Assembly: GCA_028706295.1 (NCBI GenBank)
Contig: JAQWBQ010000010.1
Location: 19,077 to 83,076 of the forward strand
Source: Bacteroidales bacterium
GTDB taxonomy: Bacteria > Bacteroidota > Bacteroidia > Bacteroidales > FEN-979
Direction: 5' to 3'
Length of the DNA: 64,000 nucleotides
Both the position numbers and the translations under genes were made by a program. Below the pieces are notes generated by a model. The model was given only the letters and a program-made list of their open reading frames with translations. It did no database searches and was not told the DNA's origin. Of this stretch, positions 47,201 to 55,913 are shown one piece after another; positions within the stretch are counted from its first letter, which is position 1; every line of letters starts with the position of its first letter.

Positions 47201-48319
47201 AAGCTGCCAGTTGTCGGTAAGGTACACCACGCCCGGAGTAACGAATCCCATCCTGATGAGCTTGTTCTCAAAATAGCGGATCAGGGAAAGGTTGTCGCTG
47301 TTCATGATCTCTTTACCCAGGGTCAATACCGAATCGAGTACGGTACCTACATGGTGCTGCCGAAATTCCTCAAAGAGCTGAAAAAGGTTGTCGACTGATA
47401 CGAGTATCTGATCTTCCGTAAGTTCCTTACCGATATCGCGAATCACACGGTTCAGGTCCCAGAGCAGGTAATCCCGTTGATGCACCATTCCCGGGAGGTG
47501 AAGAAGGAAAAACAGATAGTGAAGTTTTTCGATTGCTTTCTCAAAATTCCCGGTAAATTTCCGGAATGCCGTGGCGATATCGGTGTAGGTAAGCGAAACC
47601 TTCACTACTTCATTCCAATTTCCTGCGTCAGCAAGCTTTTGTCGCTGAACATCGAAAAAAGGTTTTCCCAATTGCAGGATTTGGTTGGAGTACTGATCAC
47701 CGAATATTTTCTGCTTTGATCCGTACCATGTTTCTATTTTTGTGGACGACTCCCAGAAATCGAGATTTTTTATAGCGATTTCGCGGACCATTGTCAGGAT
47801 TCGGGACGAAACTGCAGGATCTTCAGAAAGTTTATCAAGGCTTGTAAAGAAAATTCCCAGGTTGGCAATGCAACTTTCCGTGCTGGCGCCGATGTTTTCT
47901 TCTAATACACTGATTGCGTGTTCGATCGTCTGTTTGAAGAGGACGGGGTCAGTCGAAAGGTTTTCGATCAGTTTCAGGAGTGTGTAAACCAGTTGTTCCT
48001 TGAGCCGCGGCTCCAATTCTTCCCGGAGCAGGGTGGAAATGATATTACATTCCGCATCAAGCGCTCTGACCGCTTCGGGAAGCGCCCGGTAGAACCATAA
48101 GTCGCCAATGAAAATTGCCGGAATCTGTCCTACGACATCAGCGTGATTAGAATAGGGATGGTGGAACTCGTTGAAAAAATCTTCTGAGCGTTTATGAATT
48201 CCATAGTAATTGTCAGAAAGGCTGATAAACCATTGATGCTCCTCTGGTATGTCGATTATCAAATCCCTGGTATGTGCCAGGTTTATTTCCAGTGCGGTCG
48301 ATTGTAATCCGGGGTTCAT
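44222..48319 (-). CDS. PPDK-like protein lacking the PEP/pyruvate barrel, with 850-residue N-terminal extension
   Basis: 1365 residues. The first ~860 are mostly helical, with no motif I recognise. From about 870 the ATP-grasp domain of pyruvate phosphate dikinase is clear: LQGYSVPPGFIITTEVF, LLSVRSGSAISMPGAMNTFLNVGLN (about 960), SGSGVVFTCDVM (about 1110) and QEIEFTFETAKPEDLYILQVRDQ (about 1210). The swivelling phosphohistidine domain follows with H1303 in GKGGATSHAAVTASSLGKVCVV. The protein ends 62 residues later, so the C-terminal PEP/pyruvate TIM barrel is absent. It could phosphorylate its own His from ATP and pass the phosphate to another acceptor, perhaps on another protein or through the N-terminal region. 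Operon with two GAPDH-type genes (15 and 23 bp gaps), so a role in central carbon metabolism is inferred. Confidence 0.85.
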   Translation of the reverse strand: MNPGLQSTALEINLAHTRDLIIDIPEEHQWFISLSDNYYGIHKRSEDFFNEFHHPYSNHADVVGQIPAIFIGDLWFYRALPEAVRALDAECNIISTLLREELEPRLKEQLVYTLLKLIENLSTDPVLFKQTIEHAISVLEENIGASTESCIANLGIFFTSLDKLSEDPAVSSRILTMVREIAIKNLDFWESSTKIETWYGSKQKIFGDQYSNQILQLGKPFFDVQRQKLADAGNWNEVVKVSLTYTDIATAFRKFTGNFEKAIEKLHYLFFLLHLPGMVHQRDYLLWDLNRVIRDIGKELTEDQILVSVDNLFQLFEEFRQHHVGTVLDSVLTLGKEIMNSDNLSLIRYFENKLIRMGFVTPGVVYLTDNWQLHVDRNHIKNIRVWLELIEYSPEVMKRLLSALIINLRMGGIFIFDTDLFQRDVTRLLNSDIAPIFKRIKQLTRIFPVYFNEIGAEGELREVTTTLDEISQRADKLIHFLRKQIHTEGNNSHILICLEILNFWKDPNLDLLKPLVPADVIESIDLSGEWVQGVHEVVSALCEKGNLSVKQLSELESEAVETMLNELGSAKDQDIRRVRLLIRLYKLLKEKYSFETINIAAILNRYNFFSPAEVDDLTRYLDQSDDEQALRLIFRFMDRLNQIIFDPVPSQGWENIYHKRHIAFGIPSMYGEYHEKKFEALGVTFRLEGIATVLMERIIAKLNTDYITAKTLKSIYSTLELLRQGLELDGIPDQGFNSNLQMLQYSLTSGSFTIGQYLNIFQFMGESVKEIISHYFMSSYDELLKVIIPQIFPDETNLDQKSVSKFIHKKSEAFFRDLLSSAFLIQSLDNFIGKVLNSLRNMADHFTPEDIRSIMSYDPDVVISPFNIADPRIDSQIFLGSKGFFLKKLYLQGYSVPPGFIITTEVFRRKDSITKHPSLHAEVDSMIDRYIREIEILSHREYANPLNPLLLSVRSGSAISMPGAMNTFLNVGLNDEITEVLSQQHNFGWTSWDCYRRLLQTWGMSFGIDRDVFDQIMIDYKQKYDISRKIDFPPPIMREITYAYKDVLKERNVPFEQDPWLQARQAIIAVFNSWDNTRAKVYRNHLQIAHEWGTAVIVQQMVFGNIHRESGSGVVFTCDVMQNSPGIHLNGDFSFLSQGEDIVAGLVNTLPVSEAQRNKYYQKSPFSLESAFPKIFEKLNNFAHELLEKHDFGHQEIEFTFETAKPEDLYILQVRDQSVTKPEQKVVFAVPPQKMKQVGTGIGIGNRVVNGFLAFDLEDIRAIKAKFEDGQCILARPDTVPDDIEMIFECDGLLTGKGGATSHAAVTASSLGKVCVVNCTELRVNEKEKTCRINDTVFRAFDKIALDGPLGIIYQGNYPIRKQEF

Positions 48320-48334
48320 GGTCGTTTAGTTTGA

Positions 48335-49339
48335 TTACAGGGTCGCGATATGCTTTAAAAGGTCGATGATCCGGTTTGAGTAACCGCTTTCGTTGTCGTA
48401 CCAGGCCAGCACCTGAACGAAATCGCCGCCGAGGACTTTAACGCTCAGGGCATCGAAAATGGCCGAATGCGGGTTGTTGATGATATCGCTTGAAACGATG
48501 GGATCGTTACAATATTCCAGGTATCCTTTAAGCTGCATCCGGGCCTGATTTAAAAAGGCTTCACGGATCATGGGAGCGGTTACAGGATTGTTCAGAAGGG
48601 CGGTCAGTTCGACAAAAGAACCGTCGGGCACGGGAACACGTGTCGCGAAGCCGTCGAACACGTTGGTCATCTCAGGCATGACCAATGCTACCGAGCGTAC
48701 CGCGCTTGTCGTGGTGGGAATAAGGTTCACCGCTGCGGCCCGGGCACGCCGGAAATCATCATGCGGCCCGTCGAGGGTCGATTGGTTGTTGGTATAAGGA
48801 TGCACGGTATTCATGAAAGCCTTTTTCACGCCAAAGGAGTCGTGCAGGACCTTGAGCATCAGCGCGACACAGTTGGTTGTGCACGATGCATTCGAAATGA
48901 TCCGGTCGGTGGGAAGGAGCTGGTGGTGGTTGATCCCCATGACAACGGTACGGTCGATCAGCTCATCGCCGGGGGGACAGGATAGGATCACTTTGCGGAC
49001 ACTTCCCCTGAAATGCTGTTCAAGTTCCGGACGGGTTTTAAAGAGGCCGCTCGATTCCACGATCACTTCTGCCCCGGAGGTATCCCAGGGAATTGCCGAA
49101 GGATACATGCCCGAGGTGACGGGGATTTTCCTGCCGTCGACCAGCAAAAATCCCCGGTCCGGTTCAATCGATCCCAAAATCCTGCCATGAACACTGTCAT
49201 ATTTTATAAGATGCGCCAACAGCGGCACATCCATCGCGTCGTTGAGGTGAACAATTTCAATCTCCGGTGTCGCAGCGGCAAGCCTGAAAACCAGCCTCCC
49301 GATCCTTCCCAGTCCGTTTATTCCTATTCTGATAGCCAT
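48335..49339 (-). CDS. gap: Glyceraldehyde-3-phosphate dehydrogenase, type I
   Basis: A 334-residue canonical GAPDH, catalysing oxidative phosphorylation of glyceraldehyde 3-phosphate to 1,3-bisphosphoglycerate with NAD. GINGLGRIGRLVFR is the dinucleotide motif, N33-D34 (HLNDAMD) indicates preference for NAD, C153 is the nucleophile in SNASCTTNC, H180 lies in NTVHPYTNNQ, and AWYDNESGYSNRII is the C-terminal signature. It is cytoplasmic and is the first gene of a three-gene operon with a good promoter 77 bp upstream. It is 15 bp before the PPDK-like gene. A second, divergent GAPDH homolog closes the operon. Confidence 0.97.
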   Translation of the reverse strand: MAIRIGINGLGRIGRLVFRLAAATPEIEIVHLNDAMDVPLLAHLIKYDSVHGRILGSIEPDRGFLLVDGRKIPVTSGMYPSAIPWDTSGAEVIVESSGLFKTRPELEQHFRGSVRKVILSCPPGDELIDRTVVMGINHHQLLPTDRIISNASCTTNCVALMLKVLHDSFGVKKAFMNTVHPYTNNQSTLDGPHDDFRRARAAAVNLIPTTTSAVRSVALVMPEMTNVFDGFATRVPVPDGSFVELTALLNNPVTAPMIREAFLNQARMQLKGYLEYCNDPIVSSDIINNPHSAIFDALSVKVLGGDFVQVLAWYDNESGYSNRIIDLLKHIATL

Positions 49340-49415
49340 ATTGAGTTCAGTAAGCGTATTTTAATCTAAAAGAAAAACCACTTCCGGCGCCTGATTGGTT
49401 GGGGACCGGTTGTTA

Positions 49416-49447
49416 CAAATTTAACGCTTTTTCCGATTGGATTTCAA
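49416..49447 (-). promoter_or_regulatory. Promoter of the gap operon
   Basis: On the minus strand TTG (49445-49447), 21-bp spacer, then TAAATTTG (49416-49423), a perfect TAnnTTTG -7 box. Good Bacteroidota-type spacing. Predicted leader about 70 nt to the ATG at 49339. Confidence 0.6.
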
Positions 49448-49517
49448 GGAAAAAAGATCCTTACTCCGGCAGTGGAAAATTAAAAAAACGGGAACAACTC
49501 GACTGACCGGGGATTGA

Positions 49518-51821
49518 TCATTGAACGGGCAGGGAAACACTGAAAGCGCTTCCGCTTCCGGCTTCGCTTTTGGCCCATATCTTTCCGCCGTGTTTATCGA
49601 TAAATTCCTTACAAAGGATCAGTCCGAGGCCGGTTCCTTTTTCTTTCGCGGTTCCATAGGTAGAATAACTTTCATCGATGCGGAACAGTTTTCCCAGTGA
49701 TGCCTGGTCGATTCCCACACCCGTATCCCGGATTGTTACGATAACGTCGGCCGGGGTTTGCTCAGCAGTTATGGTGACGGCGCCTCCCGGTTTCGTAAAT
49801 TTAATGGCATTGGAAATCAGGTTGCGCACAACGGTGCTGATCATAGGTCTATCCGCACTGACGATGTATTTCCGGGAAATGTTATTCACGATGGTTATCG
49901 ATTTCTGGTGCGCCGAATCCTCCAGCAGCGAAGCCACATCACCAATCAGCCGCGTTAAGTCAAGGTACTCCGGATTAAATTCCATTTTGCCGGTCTGGGA
50001 TCGGGACCACTCCAGGAGGTTGGTCAGCAGATCAAGGATACGGTTCGATGATTCGTGGATGATACCTGCGTACCTGCCCACCTCCTGGTAATCTTTCTCT
50101 TCGATTCGTTCCTTTATAACATCACTGAAACCGATGATGGCATTGAAGGGATTCTTGAGGTCGTGGGCGATAATCGAGAGGAATTTATCCTTCATCATAT
50201 TAAGTTCCCTGAAACGGGTTTCGCTGAGGCTGAGGGCTTCCAGGGTTTGACGTTGTCGGGTGACATCCCTCGAAAAAACGCCCACCTTGTCGGTGGTCTC
50301 ATTTTGGTAATGGATCGGGTAAATCACATATTCGTTGTACATTCCATCGCGTACATCCTCTCCGTGGATTATCTTTCCGGTATCCAGCGACTGACGGATA
50401 AGGGTTAATCGCTTTTCGGCAATTGCGGCCGGTAAGAAATCAAAGAAATTCTTCCCCACCATTTCTTCCCGGGTCATATGCATCCGGCGGGCATGGGCCT
50501 CATTGGTATCGAGGACTGTTCCTTCCCGGTTGAGCAGGATTATAAAATCGTCGGTCGATTCCATAATGGCCCTGGCATTGGTTTCGCTTTCCCTGAGTTT
50601 TTGTTGCGTCTGTTTCTGTTCGGTGATATTCCTGATAATGGCCACAATCTGGTTTTCCGAATAAGGCACCATGCGGCATTCAAACTGTTCGATCTCCTTA
50701 CCGGGAATGGGAAGTTCATATTCATAAATCTGGATGGATTTGCCCTTCAGGGTTTCCCGGATCTTTCCCATGGTCAGTTCTGCAAACCATGCCGGCATGA
50801 CCTCCGAAATGCTGCGTCCGATGAACATTTCAGGCTTCAGGTAAAGATCGTCTTTTGCTGCTTTATAACTCAGGAAAACGCCGTCGGCATTCACCTGAAA
50901 TATCATGTCGGGGATCGCCGCTATCAGCGCTCTGGCATGTTGTTCGCTTTCGCGAAGCGCCTGCTCCACTTTCTTTCGTGCCGAAATATCCCTGATCAAC
51001 GCCAAAATGTACGCAGTGTCTCCCAGTTCTATTTTTCCGGCGCTGACTTCGACCGGATAAAGGGTTCCGTCTTTATGTCGGTGAACAACTTCCAGCGTTT
51101 CATGTTTGATTTTTTCCAGCACCTCCTCGACGGATCGATCCTTTAGTCGTTCCCGGGCTCCGGGCTCCAGTTCGAGGAATGACATTTTCAGGAGTTCTTT
51201 GGCTGAATATCCGGTATGTGTGACAGCAGCCTGATTGACTTCGATGATATTGCCTTTCATGTCGTGGAGGAAGATCATCTCGACCGCCTGATCCATTATA
51301 GCGCGGTACTTCATCTCCGATACCTGCAACGCTTCATCCTTGCGTTTCTGTTCGGTAATATCGATGATATTTCCCGAAACTCTTGCAACCGATCCGTTCT
51401 CAAAAACCGGGTGGCCGATGGTCCGGATCCAGATATGGCGTCCCGTCGCTGTAATGAAGGGGAATTCCAGGTCGTACGGAATCCCCTGTTCACAGCACTT
51501 TTTGAATGCGGTCAGGATTGTTTCCCGGTCGGAGGGCAGGTAACATTGGAGACTCGCCTCAATGAGTTCTTTTCCCTGCACCGTGTAAGTATCAGGGTCA
51601 AAGTCATGGATCCGGTAGGTTTCGGGAGTCCAAATCAACAACTCCGTGTTGATATTCCACTCCCATCCTCCTATTTTGGCGAGTTGCTGGGTCGTTTGCA
51701 AAAGTTCATACATCCGTTCAAGCGCCTCCTCACAGAATTTATGTTCAGACGACGTTTGTCCCTGGTTTTCCGTTTCGATCACCTCCTTCGACGGATGTTG
51801 TCTCTTTTTTGGCTCGCTCAT
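49518..51821 (-). CDS. Cytoplasmic four-PAS sensor histidine kinase
   Basis: A 767-residue kinase without membrane segments. Four PAS/PAC units at about 45-160, 165-290, 295-410 and 412-535 (IGGWEWNINTELLIWTPETY; EVNQAAVTHTGYSAKELL; DTNEAHARRMHMTREEM), each closing with an RDIT or NIIDIT-type linker. HisKA has H553 (LSIIAHDLKNPFNAIIGF). HATPase has NAIKF, RDTGVGID and GTGLGLILCKEF. It closely resembles the upstream kinase at 51833-54286 in the catalytic half, so they are likely duplicates with different sensors. Last gene of the long minus-strand run, 11 bp after its neighbour. No dedicated output regulator is adjacent. Confidence 0.95.
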   Translation of the reverse strand: MSEPKKRQHPSKEVIETENQGQTSSEHKFCEEALERMYELLQTTQQLAKIGGWEWNINTELLIWTPETYRIHDFDPDTYTVQGKELIEASLQCYLPSDRETILTAFKKCCEQGIPYDLEFPFITATGRHIWIRTIGHPVFENGSVARVSGNIIDITEQKRKDEALQVSEMKYRAIMDQAVEMIFLHDMKGNIIEVNQAAVTHTGYSAKELLKMSFLELEPGARERLKDRSVEEVLEKIKHETLEVVHRHKDGTLYPVEVSAGKIELGDTAYILALIRDISARKKVEQALRESEQHARALIAAIPDMIFQVNADGVFLSYKAAKDDLYLKPEMFIGRSISEVMPAWFAELTMGKIRETLKGKSIQIYEYELPIPGKEIEQFECRMVPYSENQIVAIIRNITEQKQTQQKLRESETNARAIMESTDDFIILLNREGTVLDTNEAHARRMHMTREEMVGKNFFDFLPAAIAEKRLTLIRQSLDTGKIIHGEDVRDGMYNEYVIYPIHYQNETTDKVGVFSRDVTRQRQTLEALSLSETRFRELNMMKDKFLSIIAHDLKNPFNAIIGFSDVIKERIEEKDYQEVGRYAGIIHESSNRILDLLTNLLEWSRSQTGKMEFNPEYLDLTRLIGDVASLLEDSAHQKSITIVNNISRKYIVSADRPMISTVVRNLISNAIKFTKPGGAVTITAEQTPADVIVTIRDTGVGIDQASLGKLFRIDESYSTYGTAKEKGTGLGLILCKEFIDKHGGKIWAKSEAGSGSAFSVSLPVQ

Positions 51822-51832
51822 ATCCCAATTTG

Positions 51833-54286
51833 TTAGGTACCTGACGGGAGGGTAAACCTGAAGGTGCTTCCCTTTCCCTCTTCACTTTCGACGCGGATCT
51901 CCCCGCCCTGTTTAACAACGAATTCCTTACACAATATCAAGCCCAGACCGGTTCCTTTCTCCTTGTCGGTGCCGGGTGTGCTGATTTTATTATCAATGGA
52001 GAAAATCTGAGATCGTCTCTCGGCCGGGATCCCGATCCCGGTATCGCGGATGGTAACCTCCACCATTTCGTTTTGTCTGGATGCTTTAACAAAAATGCTT
52101 CCGCCCCGCGGTGTAAACTTTATGGCGTTGGATACCAGGTTCCGCACGATGGTGTCGACCATGTTATGATCTGCGACCACCCGGAGGCCGTCGGGAATCT
52201 CGACCGTGATGGCAATATCTTTTCGCGTCGCCTGTCCTTCGACAACCGGGAGCGTCTCCATCAACCGCTCCTTCAGATTCATCACCGCAGGCTGAAAGGT
52301 GATCCTGCTGGTCTGTAAATTGGCCCAGATGAGCAGGTTTTCAAGCAATGCATAGGCCTGCTTCGATGAGGAGGCAATTTTCATCAGCAATGTGGTAACC
52401 TGATGCTGGTCCATCGTCCCGAATTCCTGAATCAGGAAGTCGGTAAATCCGAAAATGGAGTTGAAGGGGCTCTTCAGGTCGTGTGCAATGATCGAGAAGA
52501 ACTTATCGCGTGTGGCAACCAGTTCGCGGAGTTCCTCGGCATTCTTTTTCATTTCGAACTCCATTTTCTTCCGATTGTCGATATTCCTGCTGACACCCAG
52601 TACTTCAATTTCACCGGCGGCATTGAATTTTATTTGTGTTGCAACTTCAATCCAGATAACCGAACCGTCTTTACAGGGTTGTCTGACCTCTTTCAACTGA
52701 CGGGTCAGGTTCGTATCCCGGTGTTTGAGAAATTCCGGGATGCCAATCTCAAGTCCGCGCCTGACCAGCTCCAGCGATTCCGGTTCCAGTGATTCATCCA
52801 TCGACTGGGCCATCGCCTCTTCCGGGGTATAGCCGCGGAGGTGGATGACCGAAGGGCTGATATAGGTAAACCGTTCGCGCGACAGGTTTAAGATCCAGAT
52901 CACATCGGCCGAATTTTCAGTGATCAGACGGTACTTTTCTTCGCTTCTCCGAAGTTGTTCTTCCGATTTCAGCCGTTCGGTAATATCGAAAAAGGTAACC
53001 ACGGCGCCTTTGATCTTACCATCATAAATAATGGGATATGACCAGTATTCGGCCGGGAAGCTGCTTCCGTCGGCCTTCCAGAGAACCTCATCGGTGACGT
53101 GCGTTTCGACCCCTTCCCGAAATGCTTTAAAAATCTTGCACGCATCAACCGGAAACGGAGTGCCATCCTTTCTTGTATGGTGGATAAGATGGTGCATATT
53201 TTTACCGATGATATCGTGATAGTCCGGATAGCCCAATATTTTTACAGCGGAATTATTGCAGAAGGTACAATTTCCATCTCTGTCGATACCATATATCCCC
53301 TCGGCCGTGGAATTCAGTAACTGAAGAAATTTCTCCTGGCTTTCCATCAGATCAATTTCCGCTCTCTTGCGGTCGGTCGTTTCAAGGGTCAGCAGAAAGA
53401 TCCCTTCGGGAACCGGTTCGATACGTACTTCAAACCAGGCAACGGAACCGTTGGGGAATGTATAGGAAGATTCGACACGGACGGGAAATCGTTCATCCAT
53501 GCACTTTTTATAGGTGGCAAAGATGTTGGTCTGTTCGATTCCGGGGAACAACTCCTGAATTTTCCTTCCTGTCATCTCTTCTCTTTTCATCCGCGCCTGG
53601 AGCGCATTTGCTTCATTCACATACAAAAATGTCCAATCATATCCGACCAGGACACACCCCTCCAGCATCGTGTCGAGCGTTGAACGGTAGCGTTCTTCCG
53701 ATAACCGCAATTGTTCATGACTGATCCTGAGTTGTTCGTGAGTTTCTTTGAGTTTGGAGAAGCTGTTTATTTCATTATACAGGATCAGCGCAACATAATT
53801 GAAGAAAAGGTTTAACAGCTTTTGAACCTCTGAAACCGAAATCACGATATTCTCAATTTTGAAGACCCCGATGATCTCCTTGGCAGCCAGCAACGGAAAG
53901 GTCCAGGTGATGGCATTTTTCAGTCCCGGCGTGGTCATGTGGGTTTTACTGATATCATCCTTTGATTCGACCGGCTCACGGGTTTCCAGTACTTTTTGAA
54001 CATCGGGATCTTCGATTTTGGTCAGCCGTAATCTTTTCCCGAAAACGTCGGCATAAAAATATTCCCGGTCGAGGGTATAATAGATGGCCACGTTGGAGCC
54101 GCCGATGTTATCCATTACGGTCAAAAGAATGTTATCGATGGTGTTTTCGAGCCCGCTACCCGAACTGATACGGGTCACGAGGTCGGCGATCAACTGGAGG
54201 TACGACTTCTCGAGGGCAAGCTTTTCAACACGTTTCCTCAGATTATCCAGTTCTTCTCTTTCGATTGTCACCATGTCCGTGCTCAT
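51833..54286 (-). CDS. Cytoplasmic GAF/PAS sensor histidine kinase coupled to the corrinoid module
   Basis: An 817-residue soluble kinase. N-terminal coiled coil (about 5-30), GAF-like domain (about 32-175: LQLIADLVTRISSGSGLENTID ... IIGVFKIENI), then three PAS domains (about 195-315, 320-450, 455-580), HisKA with H602 (FSIIAHDLKSPFNSIFGF), and HATPase with RDTGIGIP and GTGLGLILCKEF. Its ATG overlaps the stop of the DUF1638 gene by 4 bp, so it is translationally coupled to the corrinoid/UroD/DUF1638 trio. This is the strongest physical link between that trio and signalling. The ligand of the GAF/PAS region is unknown. Confidence 0.95.
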   Translation of the reverse strand: MSTDMVTIEREELDNLRKRVEKLALEKSYLQLIADLVTRISSGSGLENTIDNILLTVMDNIGGSNVAIYYTLDREYFYADVFGKRLRLTKIEDPDVQKVLETREPVESKDDISKTHMTTPGLKNAITWTFPLLAAKEIIGVFKIENIVISVSEVQKLLNLFFNYVALILYNEINSFSKLKETHEQLRISHEQLRLSEERYRSTLDTMLEGCVLVGYDWTFLYVNEANALQARMKREEMTGRKIQELFPGIEQTNIFATYKKCMDERFPVRVESSYTFPNGSVAWFEVRIEPVPEGIFLLTLETTDRKRAEIDLMESQEKFLQLLNSTAEGIYGIDRDGNCTFCNNSAVKILGYPDYHDIIGKNMHHLIHHTRKDGTPFPVDACKIFKAFREGVETHVTDEVLWKADGSSFPAEYWSYPIIYDGKIKGAVVTFFDITERLKSEEQLRRSEEKYRLITENSADVIWILNLSRERFTYISPSVIHLRGYTPEEAMAQSMDESLEPESLELVRRGLEIGIPEFLKHRDTNLTRQLKEVRQPCKDGSVIWIEVATQIKFNAAGEIEVLGVSRNIDNRKKMEFEMKKNAEELRELVATRDKFFSIIAHDLKSPFNSIFGFTDFLIQEFGTMDQHQVTTLLMKIASSSKQAYALLENLLIWANLQTSRITFQPAVMNLKERLMETLPVVEGQATRKDIAITVEIPDGLRVVADHNMVDTIVRNLVSNAIKFTPRGGSIFVKASRQNEMVEVTIRDTGIGIPAERRSQIFSIDNKISTPGTDKEKGTGLGLILCKEFVVKQGGEIRVESEEGKGSTFRFTLPSGT

Positions 54287-54888
54287 CGGTTCCCGAGTTT
54301 TAAAAAAATGGTTTGCTTTAAAACCGATTCAAGATTATCCAGTGAAACATCCATCCATTTGACCGGCAAACCAACCGTTTGGCCCGCGTGCAATGCCTGT
54401 GCTTCAAAATTTCCGGAACAGGGGGTTCGCAGGGCGAGGATAACAGATCGGTCGCCTTTGAAAATATCTTTGATTATTTCCGGAGTGTTTCCGAAGGTCT
54501 TTCGGATGATCTCATCCCAGCGTAATGCCCAGTCTTCCAGCAAAAAATAGGCTCCTCCGGCAAGTTCCCTGTTAAAAATTGTTTTCCCCAAAAGCATTTC
54601 GGCGCAATTCTGACCTTTCGACCGGATGGTCTTTGAATTCTCCAGAATCCGTTCCATCAGGGGGTGGCAGGCGCCGTAAAAGACGATGGTTTCGCGGTCT
54701 TTGTATTTGTTAAGGGCCGTTTTCAGGCCTTTCGACAATTTTTCAAAATCGATATGGAGAGAGGAATCGAGGAACCGCGGTTCTACCGGCCAACTGTTTT
54801 TCCGGATCAGGAAGGCGATCTCTTTTTTCAGGATCCCGCAACTGATCAGAAGTAGTTTATCGTTTTTGGTCGTGTTTTCCGGTTTCAT
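54283..54888 (-). CDS. DUF1638 domain protein
   Basis: A 201-residue cytoplasmic protein matching the DUF1638 pattern: ISCGILKKEI (C17), FYGACHPLMERI (C74), QNCAEMLLG (C95) and GGAYFLLEDWALRWDEII. The family is common in methanogens and anaerobes next to corrinoid protein/methyltransferase genes; its biochemical role is not established. The three conserved cysteines could bind metal. It overlaps the UroD-like gene upstream and the GAF/PAS kinase downstream, each by 4 bp (ATGA), so the proteins are probably made together and may act together. Confidence 0.85.
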   Translation of the reverse strand: MKPENTTKNDKLLLISCGILKKEIAFLIRKNSWPVEPRFLDSSLHIDFEKLSKGLKTALNKYKDRETIVFYGACHPLMERILENSKTIRSKGQNCAEMLLGKTIFNRELAGGAYFLLEDWALRWDEIIRKTFGNTPEIIKDIFKGDRSVILALRTPCSGNFEAQALHAGQTVGLPVKWMDVSLDNLESVLKQTIFLKLGNR

Positions 54889-55913
54889 TGACTGCCTGTT
54901 TCATAAACTGCTTCGAGCATGGTTCTGATATTCTCTTCCGGGATGGCATAGGGCATGACCAGCGTTCCGAAAAGAAATTTTCCGCCGGGCATGCCGGCCG
55001 CGAGCATCCGTTTGACCTCCGTTCTGATCTCCTCCTTCGACCAATCTATCAGTTTGATATCGTTGATCACACCGCAGGTCAATGCCCGGCCGTTGATGAT
55101 TTTTTTGCCTTCGGCGAGGTCATCGAGCGGGCTGAGGTAAAAGGTTGTTATTCCCAGTTGCTCAATTACCTGGTCGATCACTGGATTCATCCTGGCTCCC
55201 CCGCAGTAATAAACCAGTCCATTTGTTCCGCCCGGTTGCAGGTCGCGTTTCATCCAATAGAGCGACCTTTCGCGGAACAGGTTCATGGGAATGAAATCGG
55301 TCGATCCGAACGCGTTGGCATAGACCAGAATATCGGCGCCGGCAGCCCGGTAGGCTTCAATTTCTTTCCGGAAAAAATCGGAGCATTTGGTCAACAGTTC
55401 ATCGCGTACTTCTGCCGGCCCGAGGAGGAACAATTCCATCCATTTTTCCATCCCGATCAGCATGGCCGGAAGGGTCATGGATGCCGTGACATAGGCGCAG
55501 ATCGGGTACCGGCCGCCCACTTCCTTTCTCAGAATTTTCAGGCATTTCAAAGGTTCTTCAAAAGCCGGATGACCGGTCAGATCGTCGGGAACCTGCAGCT
55601 TATGAATGTCGTCGTAGTTTTTCAGGATCATTTCGCCCACGTTGGGTGATCCCTCCGCAGCAAAGATGATCCGCCGGCATCCCAGCAACTCGGCTTCCTT
55701 TCCTACATAGAAGAGGCTCCAGACGTTATCATAACCGTACTTTTCGCGCATTCTGAGCTGGGCTTCGGCAACATATTCCCCTTTCGAGAAATATTGTTTC
55801 AACGGCATTCCCAGTTCTTTTGCTCCCTGGTCGATCAGGTTGCAGAATACCGGGATCCGGTCTGAAGTGGTTCCATTGACGGCAGCCGTTAATCGATCCA
55901 TTCCTGTGATCAT
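54885..55913 (-). CDS. MtaA/UroD-fold methyltransferase-like protein
   Basis: A 342-residue protein of the uroporphyrinogen decarboxylase superfamily, closest in layout to MtaA/MtbA/CmuA-type corrinoid methyltransferases (GMDRLTAAVNGTTSDRIPV start; PICAYVTASMTLPAMLIG; ADILVYANAFGSTDFI; PEENIRTMLEAV end). MtaA-type enzymes bind zinc through H-x-C and a later C. Here the region reads GLVYYCGGA, so C237 is present but the His position is Y235, and the C-terminal segment reads LFGTLVMPYAIPEEN where a GC motif is expected. Catalysis of methyl transfer to a thiol is therefore uncertain. It may bind a methyl-corrinoid or a tetrapyrrole without classical chemistry. ATGA overlaps with both neighbours. 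Confidence 0.88.
   Translation of the reverse strand: MITGMDRLTAAVNGTTSDRIPVFCNLIDQGAKELGMPLKQYFSKGEYVAEAQLRMREKYGYDNVWSLFYVGKEAELLGCRRIIFAAEGSPNVGEMILKNYDDIHKLQVPDDLTGHPAFEEPLKCLKILRKEVGGRYPICAYVTASMTLPAMLIGMEKWMELFLLGPAEVRDELLTKCSDFFRKEIEAYRAAGADILVYANAFGSTDFIPMNLFRERSLYWMKRDLQPGGTNGLVYYCGGARMNPVIDQVIEQLGITTFYLSPLDDLAEGKKIINGRALTCGVINDIKLIDWSKEEIRTEVKRMLAAGMPGGKFLFGTLVMPYAIPEENIRTMLEAVYETGSQ

Noticed and set aside
50478..51146. 222-codon plus-strand frame opposite the four-PAS kinase
   Set aside because: Antisense shadow; no signal or domain.
54888..55649. 253-codon plus-strand frame opposite the UroD-like gene
   Set aside because: It is a shadow of a gene whose translation matches a known superfamily throughout.
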